From Struthio camelus (Eukaryota > Chordata > Aves > Struthioniformes > Struthionidae): a stretch of DNA of 64,000 bases. The notes below the pieces were generated by a model. That model was not told the DNA's origin, ran no database searches, and was given only the letters and a program-made list of their open reading frames with translations. The stretch covers positions 69,573,645 to 69,637,644 of the forward strand of contig NC_090981.1 of assembly GCF_040807025.1 (NCBI RefSeq), written 5' to 3'. How positions within the stretch are numbered: position 1 is the first letter of the stretch; every line of letters starts with the position of its first letter. Below are positions 23,156-36,345 of this stretch, in pieces. The translations under genes and the position numbers were made by a program.

Positions 23156-26100
23156 AAATTGCTCTTCATTTTTCATACTGAAATAAAAACATACTTAATT
23201 TTTGGTGTTCATATTTTAAAGATGCACATCAGCACAATTCATTGCAGTGATACTCTGTAGGAAGCTTTATTGTTTTTAACAGCCAAAAATACATTTGAAC
23301 GGGCGTAGACAGTCTAGGCATTGTGGAGGTACAGTTGTATAAACCTGTGGAAGTTTCTTCTTCCTGAGTCTCATCAAGTTACTGAATGAGTAGCATGTTT
23401 TTCCCTATAGTTAGGAGAGGTTTCATGAGCTGTGACAAAAATGATTGCTCTTAAGATGTGATTTTTCTCATACAAAAGAGCTAATTAACATTTCAGTGCT
23501 GCCGAAGTGGGGAGGATGAATGGTTTTACCCTTCTTTGTCTCCACCTTTGTGATCCCTCCCTATTGTTCCAGCTGGTACTCTTCTGATATGGAGGTAAAT
23601 CAATACAATTTAGCCAAAAAGGATTAGAAATAAATCGCAGTTTGGGGCTGCTTAGCTTTCTGTTGCTCTAGTTAGAGTTGAATTTGCTTACTGTGCGGTC
23701 ACGAGTCCTACGATTGACTCAGATAAGCTGTGGAGATGTGTGGTTGGGCGGGAGAGGGGAAGACCTTCCTTTTGATAGCAGCTAGCTGTCTGTTAGTTTC
23801 GCTTCAGTTCCATCTCACCAAGACTTGTCACTCTAATATTTTATTCCTCGTTTCTAATGTCTTTAGAAAAAAAGTTAATGTCCTGAAGTCAGGTAGGAAA
23901 ATAAGAAAAACAATGCAGAAAAATCCTATGAAAATTCTGCTAGAATTTTGGGTGAATCGTACCTAATCCTGCAGCTTTGGCCTTAGGAGGCACTTGTTTT
24001 CTTTCCTTGCGAGTAAATAAAACTTAACAGCTCTATTTTCCCTTGTGAGACAGCCTGGTCTCATCAGTATCTTGACACACCTGGGTCTTGGCAGTATTCG
24101 TAATGGTAATTCACCAGAACTTGCTTTTTGAGCAAAGATCTGTTAGATAAGGCATTAAATGGAGAGCCCAGGAGGTAGGACCCATTCTGTTAGTAATACC
24201 CTATCGCTATGCCTTATAGTTTTATCAGGCAGGAGGACTTTCTTCTAAGGTATTGTCACCTCCTCCTTGGCCAGGCCTTGTGCTAGTTCTTGGCTGCAAT
24301 TCTGGTACTAATCCTCTCCTGATAGTAGTGGGATGGTAAGAGACTTGGAATGAAGCATCACCTCTATCCCTTCTTGGAAAGCATCCTCGTTAAACACCAG
24401 TTGGTGCCTCAGCCGGGTGAGAATCCCACAGGGGGTTCTCTTCCCTAACAAGCTTCCCCTGGTTGTGATTATAACCTGCTGCTTACCTGAAAGTAGTCTT
24501 TTCTGTGCAGTATCATTGTAGCTTTACTGACGCCTCGATGAATGGGAGTTACTGGGTATGCTTTGCAGCAACTTTTTTTTTTCCAACTTGTCAAAGAAAT
24601 ATGCTCAGTCAACATCATGCCATGCTACCTTCAGTGAGTTTAGGGTATTTGAACCGCCACTCATCTTTTTGTGCGTTTGTTCCTCAGGATTTGTAATGTA
24701 GTTAAGAATTTGCGTTGGGATTGGTGCATTACTAAAGAAAATTTTCAGTCATGACTTCAATTGGTGTTTCAATTGATTTACCACTGTTATGTGAATTGAT
24801 TTAGCAAAAATTTGTATTATTCTCTCATCTCGGTAGCACTATAAAATTTACCTTTAATCTATAGTGTTATGTAGTCTAATTTTATTTTATCTGGTCAGTT
24901 CAGTTTTGAATCGCTTGTAACTGCACTCCTTTTGCTTTAGTTCATGCTCCTGAGAAGTTATTGAAGACCTAGTGCAGTGTGCTTAACCCATGAACGTTTT
25001 CTCCACCTCACCGTTGCCAGTTAGCTGACTCAGCTAGCATGTGCTGCTTGCTCTCACTTTTCCATGCCCTACAAGTGAAGGTCTCTCTTTTTGCTTCAGG
25101 TTCTTGGAACTTGCCTAAGAAGCGAAGTCGTTTACCCGTTTAGTAAACTTAACATGGTAGAGGAATTTGAATGTGAGTGTTGAAATCGTTTCCCCCCTTT
25201 CTCCTCAGGAGTCTGTCAGTGGTAATGGGCATCGTTAAACATTGTCATCATCTTTTTTTAGTAATTTAGGACATATATTTCAAACACCGAAATTGAAGCA
25301 TTTGGAGAAGTGACATTAGGGTCCTCAAACCAGTGTGACCCTGTAAGCTACAGTACATGCGCTAATAGCGTCTGATAACGCAAGAATATAGTGCAGAAGC
25401 GCTGTGTGTCGTTGTTTGCCTTTCTGTGGAAGCCTGCATTTTAGCACTTGCTGTTTTTAGTGTGGTCAGCTCTTGGTAGCCTGATCTTTATCAAAGAGTT
25501 GGGATGTTACTGAACTTAGAGTGCGATTCCCCAGCAGCTTAAACTGATCAGCATCAGGTTTGTCAGGCGCCCGTCCGTTCCTGCCACGTGCTCCTGTCCG
25601 GGTGTTGCGCTGGTCGTTATCTGACCCGAGGTAGGTCGGATCAGGAGATCAAACTAGCTGAAAATGAATCCTAATGTTGTGTGTTTTTTAAGATGCTTTC
25701 TGCTGATTTAATTCCCCAGGCTTGTTGAGGGATCAGGTGAGAACTGGACACACGGCCCACAAGGACACGTGGGCTTAGATGTGGGGTGGGGAGAGGGAAG
25801 GAGGGAGCACAACCCTGGCTTCTGCCTTGTTTTGTACCTTCGTGTACCGCTCTCCTATTGTAAGGATGGCTTTTGAGTCTTTAGGGTTTTTTTTTTTTTT
25901 CCAAACTTGTTTTGATATCCTTACGTTGCTGGGAAGGATGAAAGAACTATATGATTTACTGAATTAGATGGGAATTTTGGGCCAGTCTCTGTGCGGATTA
26001 ATCTGGGTATGAGTTGCCTAACCTACTTACATTTTGCTTTTGTTTTGCTTGCCTTTGTTTTTACTAATAAAGTTTTAATTTATACCATTCTTAGGCAAAA

Positions 26101-27409
26101 GTGAGTGAAAGGAATGGGATGGTTGTCTCCAGAGGGCTCAGGGCTCCATCCCTGGTCCTTTACTCACTGATTCCCTGCTGTCCGTGTAGGTAGGTCAAAA
26201 ATTGTATCTGAGGGCAGAGCTCACAAAAAAACTTGATTTTTGTCCTGATGTGAGTGAGTTGCAGAGGGTTTTTTTTAACTTGGGCTGTGTTTACAGTGCT
26301 TGCTGTGTCTGTTCTTAGTTGGCGTTTCTTCTGGCTAGTGTTTTTCTGTTCCTCTCAAGTCTTCTCTGTCCAGAGGTGGAATTCATGTGGAATTTCACTC
26401 TCGCAACCAGCTCTGGGCTGCTTCCCCGCAGTTTTGACCAAAGTTGTGGCTCTGCTGTCAGTTCTTTGTTCTGGGAACCTTTCATCCGAGGTGTTTCCAA
26501 AACAGAGCGCCTTTCTAAGACAATAGCAGTGGTTGTGTTTTAATAGTAAGAACAGACCATTTCAAAAGGAAGCAATTATTAAGAACATATGTCTTATTTT
26601 TTTTTTTGCTATCTTCCCTGTAAGCTTGATATCTCCTGAATTTTTCTTGCTTTGGCATTCATAAGTCATGTGTTTGCCTAGCAACAGTGTAGGGTGGTTT
26701 TTTCTCTTTTTTTCTTTCCCCTTCAGTTTTTCTACTTGCAGGATATCAGGATCTTGTTTTCCGACTGCTACGTATTAAAGCAGACTAAGGCATTCTTCCC
26801 TTCCACATTAATGAGGATTAGTTCAGCGTGCAGTGTTCCTCGTTTCTTCTGGGACCGCAGAAACTTTATGCGGTTCTGACTCCTACGAGAAATGCAGATT
26901 GCTGTGATGCAACAAGGAACGGTGGAAGTGACTGACAGCCATGCTTTACACATAATGATGTCCCTTGACTTACTAATAGGTGAAAGTAAGCCTGAAATTT
27001 GCTTATTCCCCAAATCACAGGTTTGAAGGCGAGGCTACCTGAGAATTTTCCATAGAAATGTACTTTGAGGGCAACGCTCTGGTGTTTTGACAAGGATAAT
27101 TTTACATTGAAAGCATTAATTCTAGTATAAAGCTTCTGCCTCTTACTGACAGTGTTTGGCTAAAGGCATGGTTGCTCTTTAGGGTCCTGCAGGCCTCCAT
27201 TCTTGTTCATAAACAAGTTCTTCCTGCTCCCTTTCTCACCAAGCCCTGTGAGATACTGTGTTGATAGGGTGTTTGGGGTTTTTCGTTTTGTTTTTGAGTA
27301 AACAATTTTGGCTTTTGGAAATGTATTTTCCCCTTTCTTAAACTCTCTCAGTTTTTCTTTGTGTGTGTTGCTGTGGCTTGTATGGGTTTTTTGGTTTTTT
27401 TGTGTGTGG

Positions 27410-27431
27410 TTTTTTTTTTTTTTTTTTTTTT
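27410..27431. repeat. T22 homopolymer with GT-rich lead
   Basis: A 22-base T run preceded by a G/T-rich low-complexity stretch from about 27270. It lies about 85 bp before a degraded CR1 fragment. Confidence 0.9.
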
Positions 27432-27514
27432 GACATCTCAGATGAACAGTGGGCTTGCAGCTGCAGTTTGGTGGTCATCTGCTGATGGGTGCCCTTGTGG
27501 TGACAGAGACTAAC

Positions 27515-27682
27515 TGCATGCTGGACTGCATCAGCAAGAGCATAGCCAGTGGGTCAGGGGAAGCGATGACTCCCATCTAGGTAGCCCTTCCAGGGCCACA
27601 TCTGAAGCACTGTGTCCTAGAGCAAGAGAGTTGGACCAGAAGATCTCCAGGGCATCCCTTCTAAATTATTCTGCGAGTCTAA
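27515..27682 (+). mobile_element. Degraded CR1 fragment with internal deletion
   Basis: The CR1-like phrase ATGCTGGACTGCATCAGCAA is followed by GAGCATAGCCAGTGGGTCAG. After missing sequence come a GCACTGTGTCC motif and GAGTTGGACCAGAAGATCTC, with a 3' end resembling CCTTCTAAATTATTCTGCGA. The order is correct for a sense CR1, but the middle of the 3' region has been deleted. Confidence 0.75.
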
Positions 27683-28783
27683 TGTCTCTGTAGGACAAGT
27701 GTGCGCTATCTCATTGAAACTGCTTTGCTTAGACTACTACTTAGATCATGGGTATTAAGGATTTTAATTGCTTGGTACTATTGCACTTGTATACATGGGC
27801 AGTGATGTAGTATGAATTTCTGTGGACCAAATAATGAATTGTTCTTAGCGTAACTCGCTAGGTCTAGAATTTGGAATTCCATACAGTAATTGCTGCTGCT
27901 TGTGTTAGTTCCTAAGCTGTGTTTAAACAGAGCTCTAGCTGTAGTGTTCAGATAACTCTGAAAGCAGTGTGGCTTGCAGCAAGTGTCCTGCAAACATGTC
28001 ATCTCTTACCTCCTCTGCCAAAATTCTTAACTGACTGTAAGAAATAAAATCTGACCCTTTGCATTGAAGGAAGTAAAAAATTTCTGTAAATTAAAAGAAC
28101 AAGTGACAACTGCATGTTTAAGAGAAGTAAAGACTTTCTAGTTGAAGACATATTGGTTAACGTTTCTCACTGCTTTTCACTGTTTTGCTGCCTTGCATCT
28201 TTGGCAACCTACCTGGTGCTCTGTGACTTTTATTTCCTGCTTCAGTCATCTTCTTGTGCAGTGTCAGTTACTTGTTACACAACAGGGTGAATATTTACAG
28301 TCTAGTACTGTTTTCTCCTAGCTTGTTAGTTCTGTCGGCTGCTTTAACTTCACTCTGACTGTAGCAGTTTGACTAGGTATCAAGAAATTGTGGTTTTTGG
28401 CTATGAAAGTACCTAGGCACAGAGAATGAATATATCTGCACGATACCTGCTTAGACGCTGTCATGTGGTAGTGTGTCTCTAGGCCAGTGGTTTTCAGACT
28501 TTCACTGGTAGCTAAGCCTCTCTTGATGAAATTGGCTGTGATTTGTGCCTCCATCTACTTTTCTCCCTGCACGGGCTTGGCACTGCTGCTGTTGTCTCCT
28601 CAGTCTGTATTAGAAAGCAGGCCTAGAGTTAGCAGGGATTAGATAGACCTGGACTCCAGACTGAGTAACAGTAGTGTGTTTTGGTGGTGTGGTGGGGAGT
28701 GGGGGTACGTGCATTTCCTGGGCTTTGGGGTTCCTTTGAGCAAGCTGAGAACTGCTTTTAGTTGGCTTTGAACAAACATCATC

Positions 28784-28798
28784 GGGGGGGGGGGGGGG
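28784..28798 (+). repeat. G15 homopolymer
   Basis: A run of 15 G bases in intron 1, able to form a G-quadruplex and prone to length miscalls. Confidence 0.9.
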
Positions 28799-29359
28799 CA
28801 AGAAAGAAAAAGAGGTATTTCTTTTGTTCACCTGTTAGCACAGTTGGTCTTTTCTTCTGCTGACCGGTTTAGCGTTTTCCTTAACAAAGTGCCATGAGTT
28901 GCTTACCAGGAATTTCATTTTTTGAAGCTGTTACCAAGTCTTACAGGCAGAGTTTACTAAGTTTAACATACACAACTGGAATTCAAAATTGTATGTTGGC
29001 CAAATAACCTTAGACATATCATGTAATGTTATATACTGTCGTTTTGAAACTAAATGCTAAAGTGATCATCTGTTAAATGAAACGACAGTTCTGTATGTAG
29101 TTGGAATTTGGTATCTCTGCAGCATTTCCTGTTTTGCCCCCCCCCCGACCCCCCTTTCATTTTGTGCGACCACAGCAATCGTCTAAGAGCAAACCAAAGA
29201 CTGAAACAGAGATGGACTTTGTGAAGATCATCTTGTTATTTCGGAAGGGGGATCTACTTCATTTAAACCTACCAGCTATGCTTCTGTCGGTACAGCTCGG
29301 TACACAGTTAGCCACCACCGCTGTCAGAGCGTGCTCCTGGCTGACTGGTGTCTAGCCTA

Positions 29360-29610
29360 CTGTCTGCCAGGACTCCCCTGCCCCAGGTGGTTGTCAGTAG
29401 AACTGCTCCCCAGCCTGTGCTCTTGCAAGGGTTTAGTCCATCCCAGGTGCAGGACTTTGCATTTGTCTTTACTGAATTTCATGAGGTTCCAGTTGGCCCG
29501 TTTCTCCATGTTGGCTAGGTCCTTCTGAATTGGGGACTTCCCCTCGTGCATATCAGCCACAGCCCCAGTTTGGTGTTGTCTACAAACTTGCTCCTTTGTG
29601 CAGAGGGTGA
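29360..29610 (-). mobile_element. CR1 LINE fragment (RT C-terminal region), antisense
   Basis: Read on the minus strand the block encodes a LMKFSKDKCKVLHLGW-type peptide. This is the segment that follows the reverse transcriptase core in CR1 proteins, and QEHRLGSSSTDNHLGQ follows it. On the + strand it appears as CCAGGTGCAGGACTTTGCAT and GTGTTGTCTACAAACTTGCT. The copy lacks both the upstream RT part and the CR1 3' end. Confidence 0.85.
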
Positions 29611-32600
29611 CCTCCCTCCTTGCCTGCCCTGCCTTTCAGTCCTGAAGGGCTTGTATCCATCCACCCGTCCCCCTGCGGTCAGAGGAGCTGTCCCACTGTG
29701 ACTCGATTGTTCCAGTGGTGTTCAGTTCTCTGTCCATGTGCATGGCTCCTCTGTTTGTTTCCCAGACTGCATGCAGTTTTGTACAGGCACTCGGGGCATG
29801 CTTGCTTTCCACACAAAAGTTTCAAACATCGAATGTATGTTGGTAAGAACGGCATCGCACTGTAAACGCCACAGAAGAATGAGGTAGAAGCTGCTGAGTT
29901 GCTTCGCAAGCTGGCTAGGACATTTTGAAGTGCCCTGGTCTGCGCTCCCTTCTTTCTCCTGTTTCTTCCAAAACCCACATCTGTGTTTTCCTGGGACAAG
30001 GTCCTGCTCTGATATGATGAATGATTGACCTTATTACAAATCTTCTGCAATGCATTGATTCTGAATGTGGCTTTTGTTCAGTGCAGTTGAGCTACATTTT
30101 GCCTCCAGAATGCCTGGCAGAACACAAAGTCCATCCTTTGTTTTGGATAATGAGAGCTGAATATTTTAATAAGTGTTCCTTAGTCTAGTCAGTGTCAAGT
30201 ACCATTTTAGGAACAAGTGACTGAGCTAACCTCTGAGCTTTGTCCAGCAACAATCCATTTATTTATAGGATCTCATAAATTCCTAAGGAGTTCCCTATGA
30301 CCAATTAATATAGCTAAAAACAAAACACACACAAAAAATCCCCAAACCCCTTCTACCCTCAGTATGTGTGCAGATTTACTTACCCAAAACTAAAAATCTC
30401 AATATGACAGTATTTCTTGTTTAGATTTTTTTTTTTTTTAATTCGGGTCTTCTGCTTTACTACATGAGAAAGATGAGCCTATTTTATTACAGGAAACAAA
30501 CTTATCTTGCCTATTAACAGCATTTCTGTGATACGTATAGCTACCAGTGCTTTCTGGCTGCCTAAGGACTAAGTGCGTGGTTCACCAGTCTACGCACCGA
30601 AAGCAAAACATGGCTCTAAACGCTGCTGATCCGAACTGGAGATCACGCAGACAAATACATGCTAACACGGCGTTTAAATACTTCATTTAAAACAACTTCA
30701 GAAACCAACAGTAAGTCAGTTGTCAACTGTTCATCAAGTAGTCTGCCTCCAAGCAGAGATTATATAGTTTTACCTAGTCCCCTTGGTATGCTAGTGATAA
30801 AATTGCGAAAATTGATTATTTTAATGATTGTATTAGTTGGGGTGTGCCTTTAGCCTTTTTTGAGCAGCAACCTCATTTCCCTTAAATAAAAGCAGTTACT
30901 ACTGTTCTTCCTCCTGAAAAGTGGCTTAAATTCATGTATGCCTAGGAAATAACTTCTCTAGCTAAATTACTTAAATTAGTCATGCTCTTGTTAGTCTTTT
31001 TTTAACTATAGCTATTTTTTTTTACATTGTCTTAATTTTTGTCCACCTCTTCAGTTGTTTATAATGTGTCCTCTTATGTCAATGCACGTGTTAGAGAAGG
31101 TAACCATCAACAACTTTGTCAGGTTTGCTGTCCTTCTAATCGGGAAGTGAACTTCTCAAACTTAATCAATCTATGCCTGAATTAATAACTGCACAGTTTC
31201 TTCATGCTAGTTTATAAGAGACTATAGTTTTTTCACTATAGCAGAGCCCTGGTTCCTACAGTCCTAGCCCTAGTTCCTAAGTTTAAATGGGAATATTCTT
31301 TGTAAGAAAGCAAATGAGTAAAAATCTTTGTTAAAGGCTACAGGCTTTTTTTAAAGTGAATAGGAGAGAAAGAGAAAAGAGGTAGAAGAGCTATTAAGAG
31401 AATATCTGACATGGGACAAACAAAGTTGCTCATCCACAATGCAGCTTGTTGCACAGTACTTCCCACATTTTCTCTTCTGTTCCCCATATCCTGGACACGA
31501 CATGATGGCTCTGGTGCGTGGATGGACAGTGTGTGCAGTGATGACCTCCAATTCTGATTACTGTGGACTTTCAGTTCAGAATTAAGTCTTTTTGGGAGAG
31601 TACTCACTCCTGAGTAAGCAGTAATGCAGTGTTTGTGCCGCTGCGGGGCTGTTCTTCTGTGCCTTTCCACAGGTCATGGGGTTTTTGCCCTGATAGTCAT
31701 AACTAAAAAGTAACATTCACCACTCTTGACTACCTGTGCCGTTACTTCTGCTTTCATAGATACGGGTCACAGAAGTGAAGAAAATAAATAAGCAAGCAAT
31801 TCTTGAGTTGGCAGTAGACTATTCCTGGGAGTTAGACCTAGACTGGCTGGCTCACTGCCAGATGAGATGATCCCAAAGCAAACACCTCTCCTCCCCTTTC
31901 CAAACCACTCTGAACCCCCCTCCACCTTCCCCGTCCTCTCAGGCCCTAATCCCAGTGAATGCGTAAAGGTGATTACCGCAGTCTTGGAAGGAGCACATGT
32001 GCTGAAGTGAAGATGGCGAAGGAGGTGCAACATGTAAATTCTCCAGACTGGACTTGGCCACCTTCAGCAAAATTCCCTATCTCCTCAAACTTGTGGTCAG
32101 CAAGGAGCTGGGCCTCCACTCTTGCGTTGTTACTCGGCACGCACAGGAAGGGGAAACCAAATCTAATGGGACTGGAGTGGTGATTTTGGCTTGTTGCTTC
32201 TGTCAGCTGCAGCTTCAATATGTTGAAAATTGTAAGAACAAAGCCGAGGTACAAAAGTCTGAGTGTTGGACAGTTATAGTGAGAGTAGATGCCCCTCTCC
32301 CTTCTCTTCTGCATTACTTTAGCTTAGGTTTCAGTGGCTGGGGTTTTGTGTGTGTGTGTGTTGGGGGGGTGTGTGGTGGTGGTGTTTTTTTTCCTTCCTA
32401 ATCTGGACAAAGATTACAACTGAAGTAATTCTTGCCCCAAACTTAGAAAACTTTGTGGAGCAGAGCTTAAAATCAGGTTCTTTTTAAGAGCAAAAAGGTG
32501 CTGCTGAAAGGTGTAACTTGATATTTAAAAAAAAAACCACTTGATCAAGATGGAGAGCAGAGGCCAAACAAATGAAGTAGAGGTGACTGACAGTAGAACT

Positions 32601-33394
32601 CATTGACAGGTTAATGTGTTTGAAAGAGTTTCTTCACTGGGGAAGAACTGAAAACTGTTACAGGAACACTAATCATTAACTCTGGCTGAGAACTGGAAGA
32701 CCTAATTTCCTTTCTTTTTGGATAATAGGATGATTCATGCAAGAAAACAAATTGTCAGAAAATGGGATCTTTCTGCAACGACTGACATTCCTGTTTTCTG
32801 CTCAAAGCTGAAGTCTATTTCAACTGAGATATTACAATATTTAAAAAAGTAATGACTAATGAATAAGTAAAAAGTACAGGGTGAGTTTCTGTCAGACATT
32901 GGACTTTGAGTATCCCCAAAATTCAAGGGTCTTATTTAAGCCCCTAGCGTTGTAGGTCAGGGTTCTAAGCTATCGCCTGGTTTGCTCCCTCGTGCATCTC
33001 GCGCTTTATCACCAGGAAAAGTGAGATACAAATGGGGAAGAGAACTTGCCAGCATCAGCTAGCTGGTCAAGCGGTGGAGTAGGCTCATAACGCTCTTTTG
33101 CAAGATCTGTTGAGTACTCGCGGCGCTCTCCTCTCTGAGGAAGAGTCGGGTGCTGATTAGCAATCACGTGTAATTCGGGGGTTCTGAAACTTGCAGCATC
33201 CTTGTGCAGCGGCTCCCAGTTCTGTGACCTTCCTGCTCACCGCAAGGCCTATCTGTGCCAGTCCACCTTTGTCTCTCTGCGTGCTTGCGTTTCATTGGAA
33301 TTGGAAAGCCTTTTGGTGGAGGATACTGTGGGCTGTACCGCAGAGCCTGTGCAGGTGGTGCGGTCAGATTCAGTGAGCGGTGATCGCAGACTCC

Positions 33395-33780
33395 TACGCT
33401 GGAGTTGTAAGGGATGCCCTGGAGGTCGTTCGGTCCAACTTGTGCTCTGAACCGGGCAGTGTTAGAGAAGGTCGCTCACAGCCGCTCACGGTCGCACGGT
33501 CGAGTTTTGCGCATCTCTGATGATGCACAATGCTCTTCACAGCCTCTCTAGGCCCCTGTTCCAATGCTTAACCACCCAGTGATGTGAGATTTTTTTTTGT
33601 CCTTTTATTTAGTTGGAATTTCCCTTGCTGTAACTTGTGACTGCTACCTCTCAGCCTTTGCACACCTCTGAGAAGGGCCTGACTGTGCTGTCTCTACAAA
33701 TGCCTGTTCGGCAGACAGGAATTAGATCTCCTCTTCACTCCTCCTTTTATAATAAACCTTCTAGATAAGCTATTCCTATA
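33395..33780 (-). mobile_element. Old, diverged CR1 3' fragment, antisense
   Basis: The block contains GGATGCCCTGGAGGTCGTTC, then CCTCTCTAGGCCCCTGTTCC, CAATGCTTAACCACCC, TGGAATTTCCCTTGCTGTAA and CTGAGAAGGGCCTGACTGTG. This is the order expected for the reverse complement of a CR1 3' region. Many substitutions and a local GC-rich insertion near 33470-33500 indicate an old copy. Confidence 0.8.
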
Positions 33781-34679
33781 TTGGGGGGGCATACTTCCAA
33801 CTGCCTTTCTGCTGCTGCCTCTCTTGCATCTGCTAAAGCATTAATGGAACGCTTCCCTGAGCTGTTAATGTGCCATCTGCAAAGAAAAATCTTTCAATAA
33901 ACAAATTTATGCTGATTCAGTGCACTGTTTCGGTGCAGTGAAGAGTTCAACAAGTGTTGATGATAGCACAGAGGGAGGTGTGGGAATATAAAATACAGGC
34001 AGAGAGTAGAACATGCAGCCACCACTTAGTTTAGGTTGTGCTTTCCTGCTTTGTAACCCCAGCCTTGAAAGAGCGGTTGCTCAAGCATTTTCAGGAAACT
34101 GATTTGTATTTTTTGGTGTGTGAAATTTTTAAAATTACTTCTTGTATTTGCAGTCGATTACAGCATCAAATGATTCTGTATCTCAACTATTCTGCTACTC
34201 ACATAAATGTATTGGATTTTTAGTTCAATTCTTTATATATGAGCGTCAAAGTATTGGACAGATAAGTAGAACATCAGAAGAGGAGGAATGGTCCTCCAGA
34301 AGAACAGCATTCCTCTTTAAGGAAAGAAGTCGCAGTGTCGTCTTTTTATTATTATTATAGCTAGCAATGTCCTCAGAATTTAAAGAAAGAAGATATTAGA
34401 ATTGTCATAGCGTTTGCTCAGAAATGGCGTTTAGAATATTCTCTATGCATAGGACTTTTAAAATAAGCTGTTGACCGTTGCAGAGACTCTAAGGAAAATA
34501 TTTGAAATGCGTTGATCTGAGCTTTGGGACTTCTTTTGCGAAATGTTTGCATCTCCAGCATTGGTTATTACTCAGCAAGGAGCTTCTGAGGAAATGCTCT
34601 CATGCAGTGATTTAAAGGACAACGTTTAATTCTTTCCTTAAGGAAAGGCACGCTTCTCGCCAGGCAGGTATGCCTTGAC

Positions 34680-34870
34680 GCGTCTGCTTACCGTTTTTAA
34701 TTCTGCTGCGTCCAGAAAGTGGATGGCCTACGCCCCTACCCGCAGTGCAAGAGCCCCGCGTGCGTGGAGCGTAATGCGTGCGGCCGCTTCTCTGCCCCTC
34801 GGCTTGCCGACCCGCGGACACCGCCGTGCGCGGCTCTGGGGCAGGGCCCTGTTAGCGGAGCTACCTGTCG
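34680..34870. promoter_or_regulatory. CpG-rich patch in intron 1
   Basis: A short segment of about 190 bp with many CpG sites (GCGTGCGGCCGC, CGACCCGCGGACACCG) is followed directly by an AT-rich segment with homeodomain-like TAATTA and TAATGAG motifs and an AP-1-like TGAGTCAG. This resembles an intronic regulatory element. The call rests on composition and motifs only. Confidence 0.35.
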
Positions 34871-36211
34871 TTAATTATTGGTCCTAATGAGTAATGGAAA
34901 TGAGCAAGCGTTGAGTCAGTCGGAGGCTTCGTACCGCTACCTGCTTACCCCTGCTGCACCTCTCCTCTCTCCTTTGTGTTTGCTTAGTCATGGCTTAAAA
35001 ACCTTGCCCTGTCCTGCTTGGCAGTAAGGAGCAAACTTGCTGCCAAATACTAAGCCTACCCTCGTCCGAGGGAAGGCTCCGTTCGCTGGACGGGACGGGT
35101 ATGCAGCAGCTCTGCTCGGTTTGCTTCCAGTAACGTCTTGGTCTACTTCAGCAAACGTTGCCTGTGTTTCGACCTGTAGATAAGGCTCAAGTTACGGTCA
35201 AAGCCTTCCCGCTCCTGGAAGTATTTCAAAATACCATTAATTAAACTGATGTATATAGGGAATTTGGGGGGCACTGGATGTTTCAGGGTGCATCATAACC
35301 CAGCTTTGTAGAAATTTAAGTGAGTTCAAGAGGGGACTTTTCTTTCCTCCCTGAGGGAAGAGCATCGCGAAGATATACTCCTTGTGCTACTCTTCCACTG
35401 TGGAAAGGCAGTAGGAAACTACAAAAAAAACCCCTCTCTCTGAGCCAAAGAATAGGGCCAGAAGAGCAGCCGTGTTTTGGAGTGTACGTACGCGTGCATG
35501 TGAGCAGGTGGTGTGTACGTGAGCGAGTTTGCTCTTTCGTTTTGAGAAAGAGTGGAATACAGCGTACTGTGTGGTCAATGCTTGTCCTGTATGTAGGTTG
35601 GAAAGTCAACTTTGACCTCGCCTGGGGAGGAATGGCAGTGTACCCAGGCAACCCTGATGTGTGCCTCTGGCTTTCACAGGTGATCTTAAGATATGTAAGG
35701 GATTTCTTTATTTTTAACTCTGCTTATTATTGCCCAAAAATCTAAAGGCTTTTTACTTTCTCTTTTTTTTTTTTTTAAATGAGCAGTTGAAAGAAGGTGT
35801 CTTCCTTAAGCAGTCCCAGAGTGTGTTAAAACACTATTTAAATATCCAACAGGAGTATAATGTTTCATAAGCCTTTCAGTGATCATCTGACTCGGAGACT
35901 ACCAAACCTCTGCTAAAATAAAGTGCTTATTTCTCAACTGCTATTCTGTTGTTGCATTTGAGTTGCAAACAAAGTACACGTCTCCTAAGTGTGCTCAAAT
36001 GCCAAGAATAATTAGAACTTTGCAGTTCAGTTTGTTTAAACAGTATGGAAAGCAAGATACTCATATGAAAACATTGAGGTGTGCGTAGTCCCTTGAACTG
36101 TTGCAGGCACAGTGTTTGTTTATACGTGCATAATCACAGTTGATTGTTGTTGTATAAATATATGATCGCAAGTAGCGGTCACTGCCTCCTGTATACATGC
36201 TAGGAAATCAA

Positions 36212-36345
36212 ACATGCTTGTGGCCGCAGCCAGCAGGCGCCGCCGGGTCCGCGCGCGTCAGGAGCCTCCGCCGTCGCCCAGGAGCCGGACCGGCCGGGTG
36301 CAGCGGGCGTTGGGCACGGGCCCTCCTGCGTGGGGCTGGGAGGTT
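36212..36345. other. Short, sharply bounded CpG-rich block
   Basis: About 130 bp of very GC- and CpG-rich sequence (GGCGCCGCCGGGTCCGCGCG, CCGGACCGGCCGGG) sits in AT-rich flanks with abrupt edges. It could be an isolated CpG island, a first exon, or inserted GC-rich DNA. No protein family is recognisable. Confidence 0.4.

Noticed and set aside
31973..32314. Minus-strand frame of 113 codons that looked like a possible retrocopy
   Set aside because: No family could be recognised, there is no poly-A tail or target duplication, and similar frames occur throughout the window.
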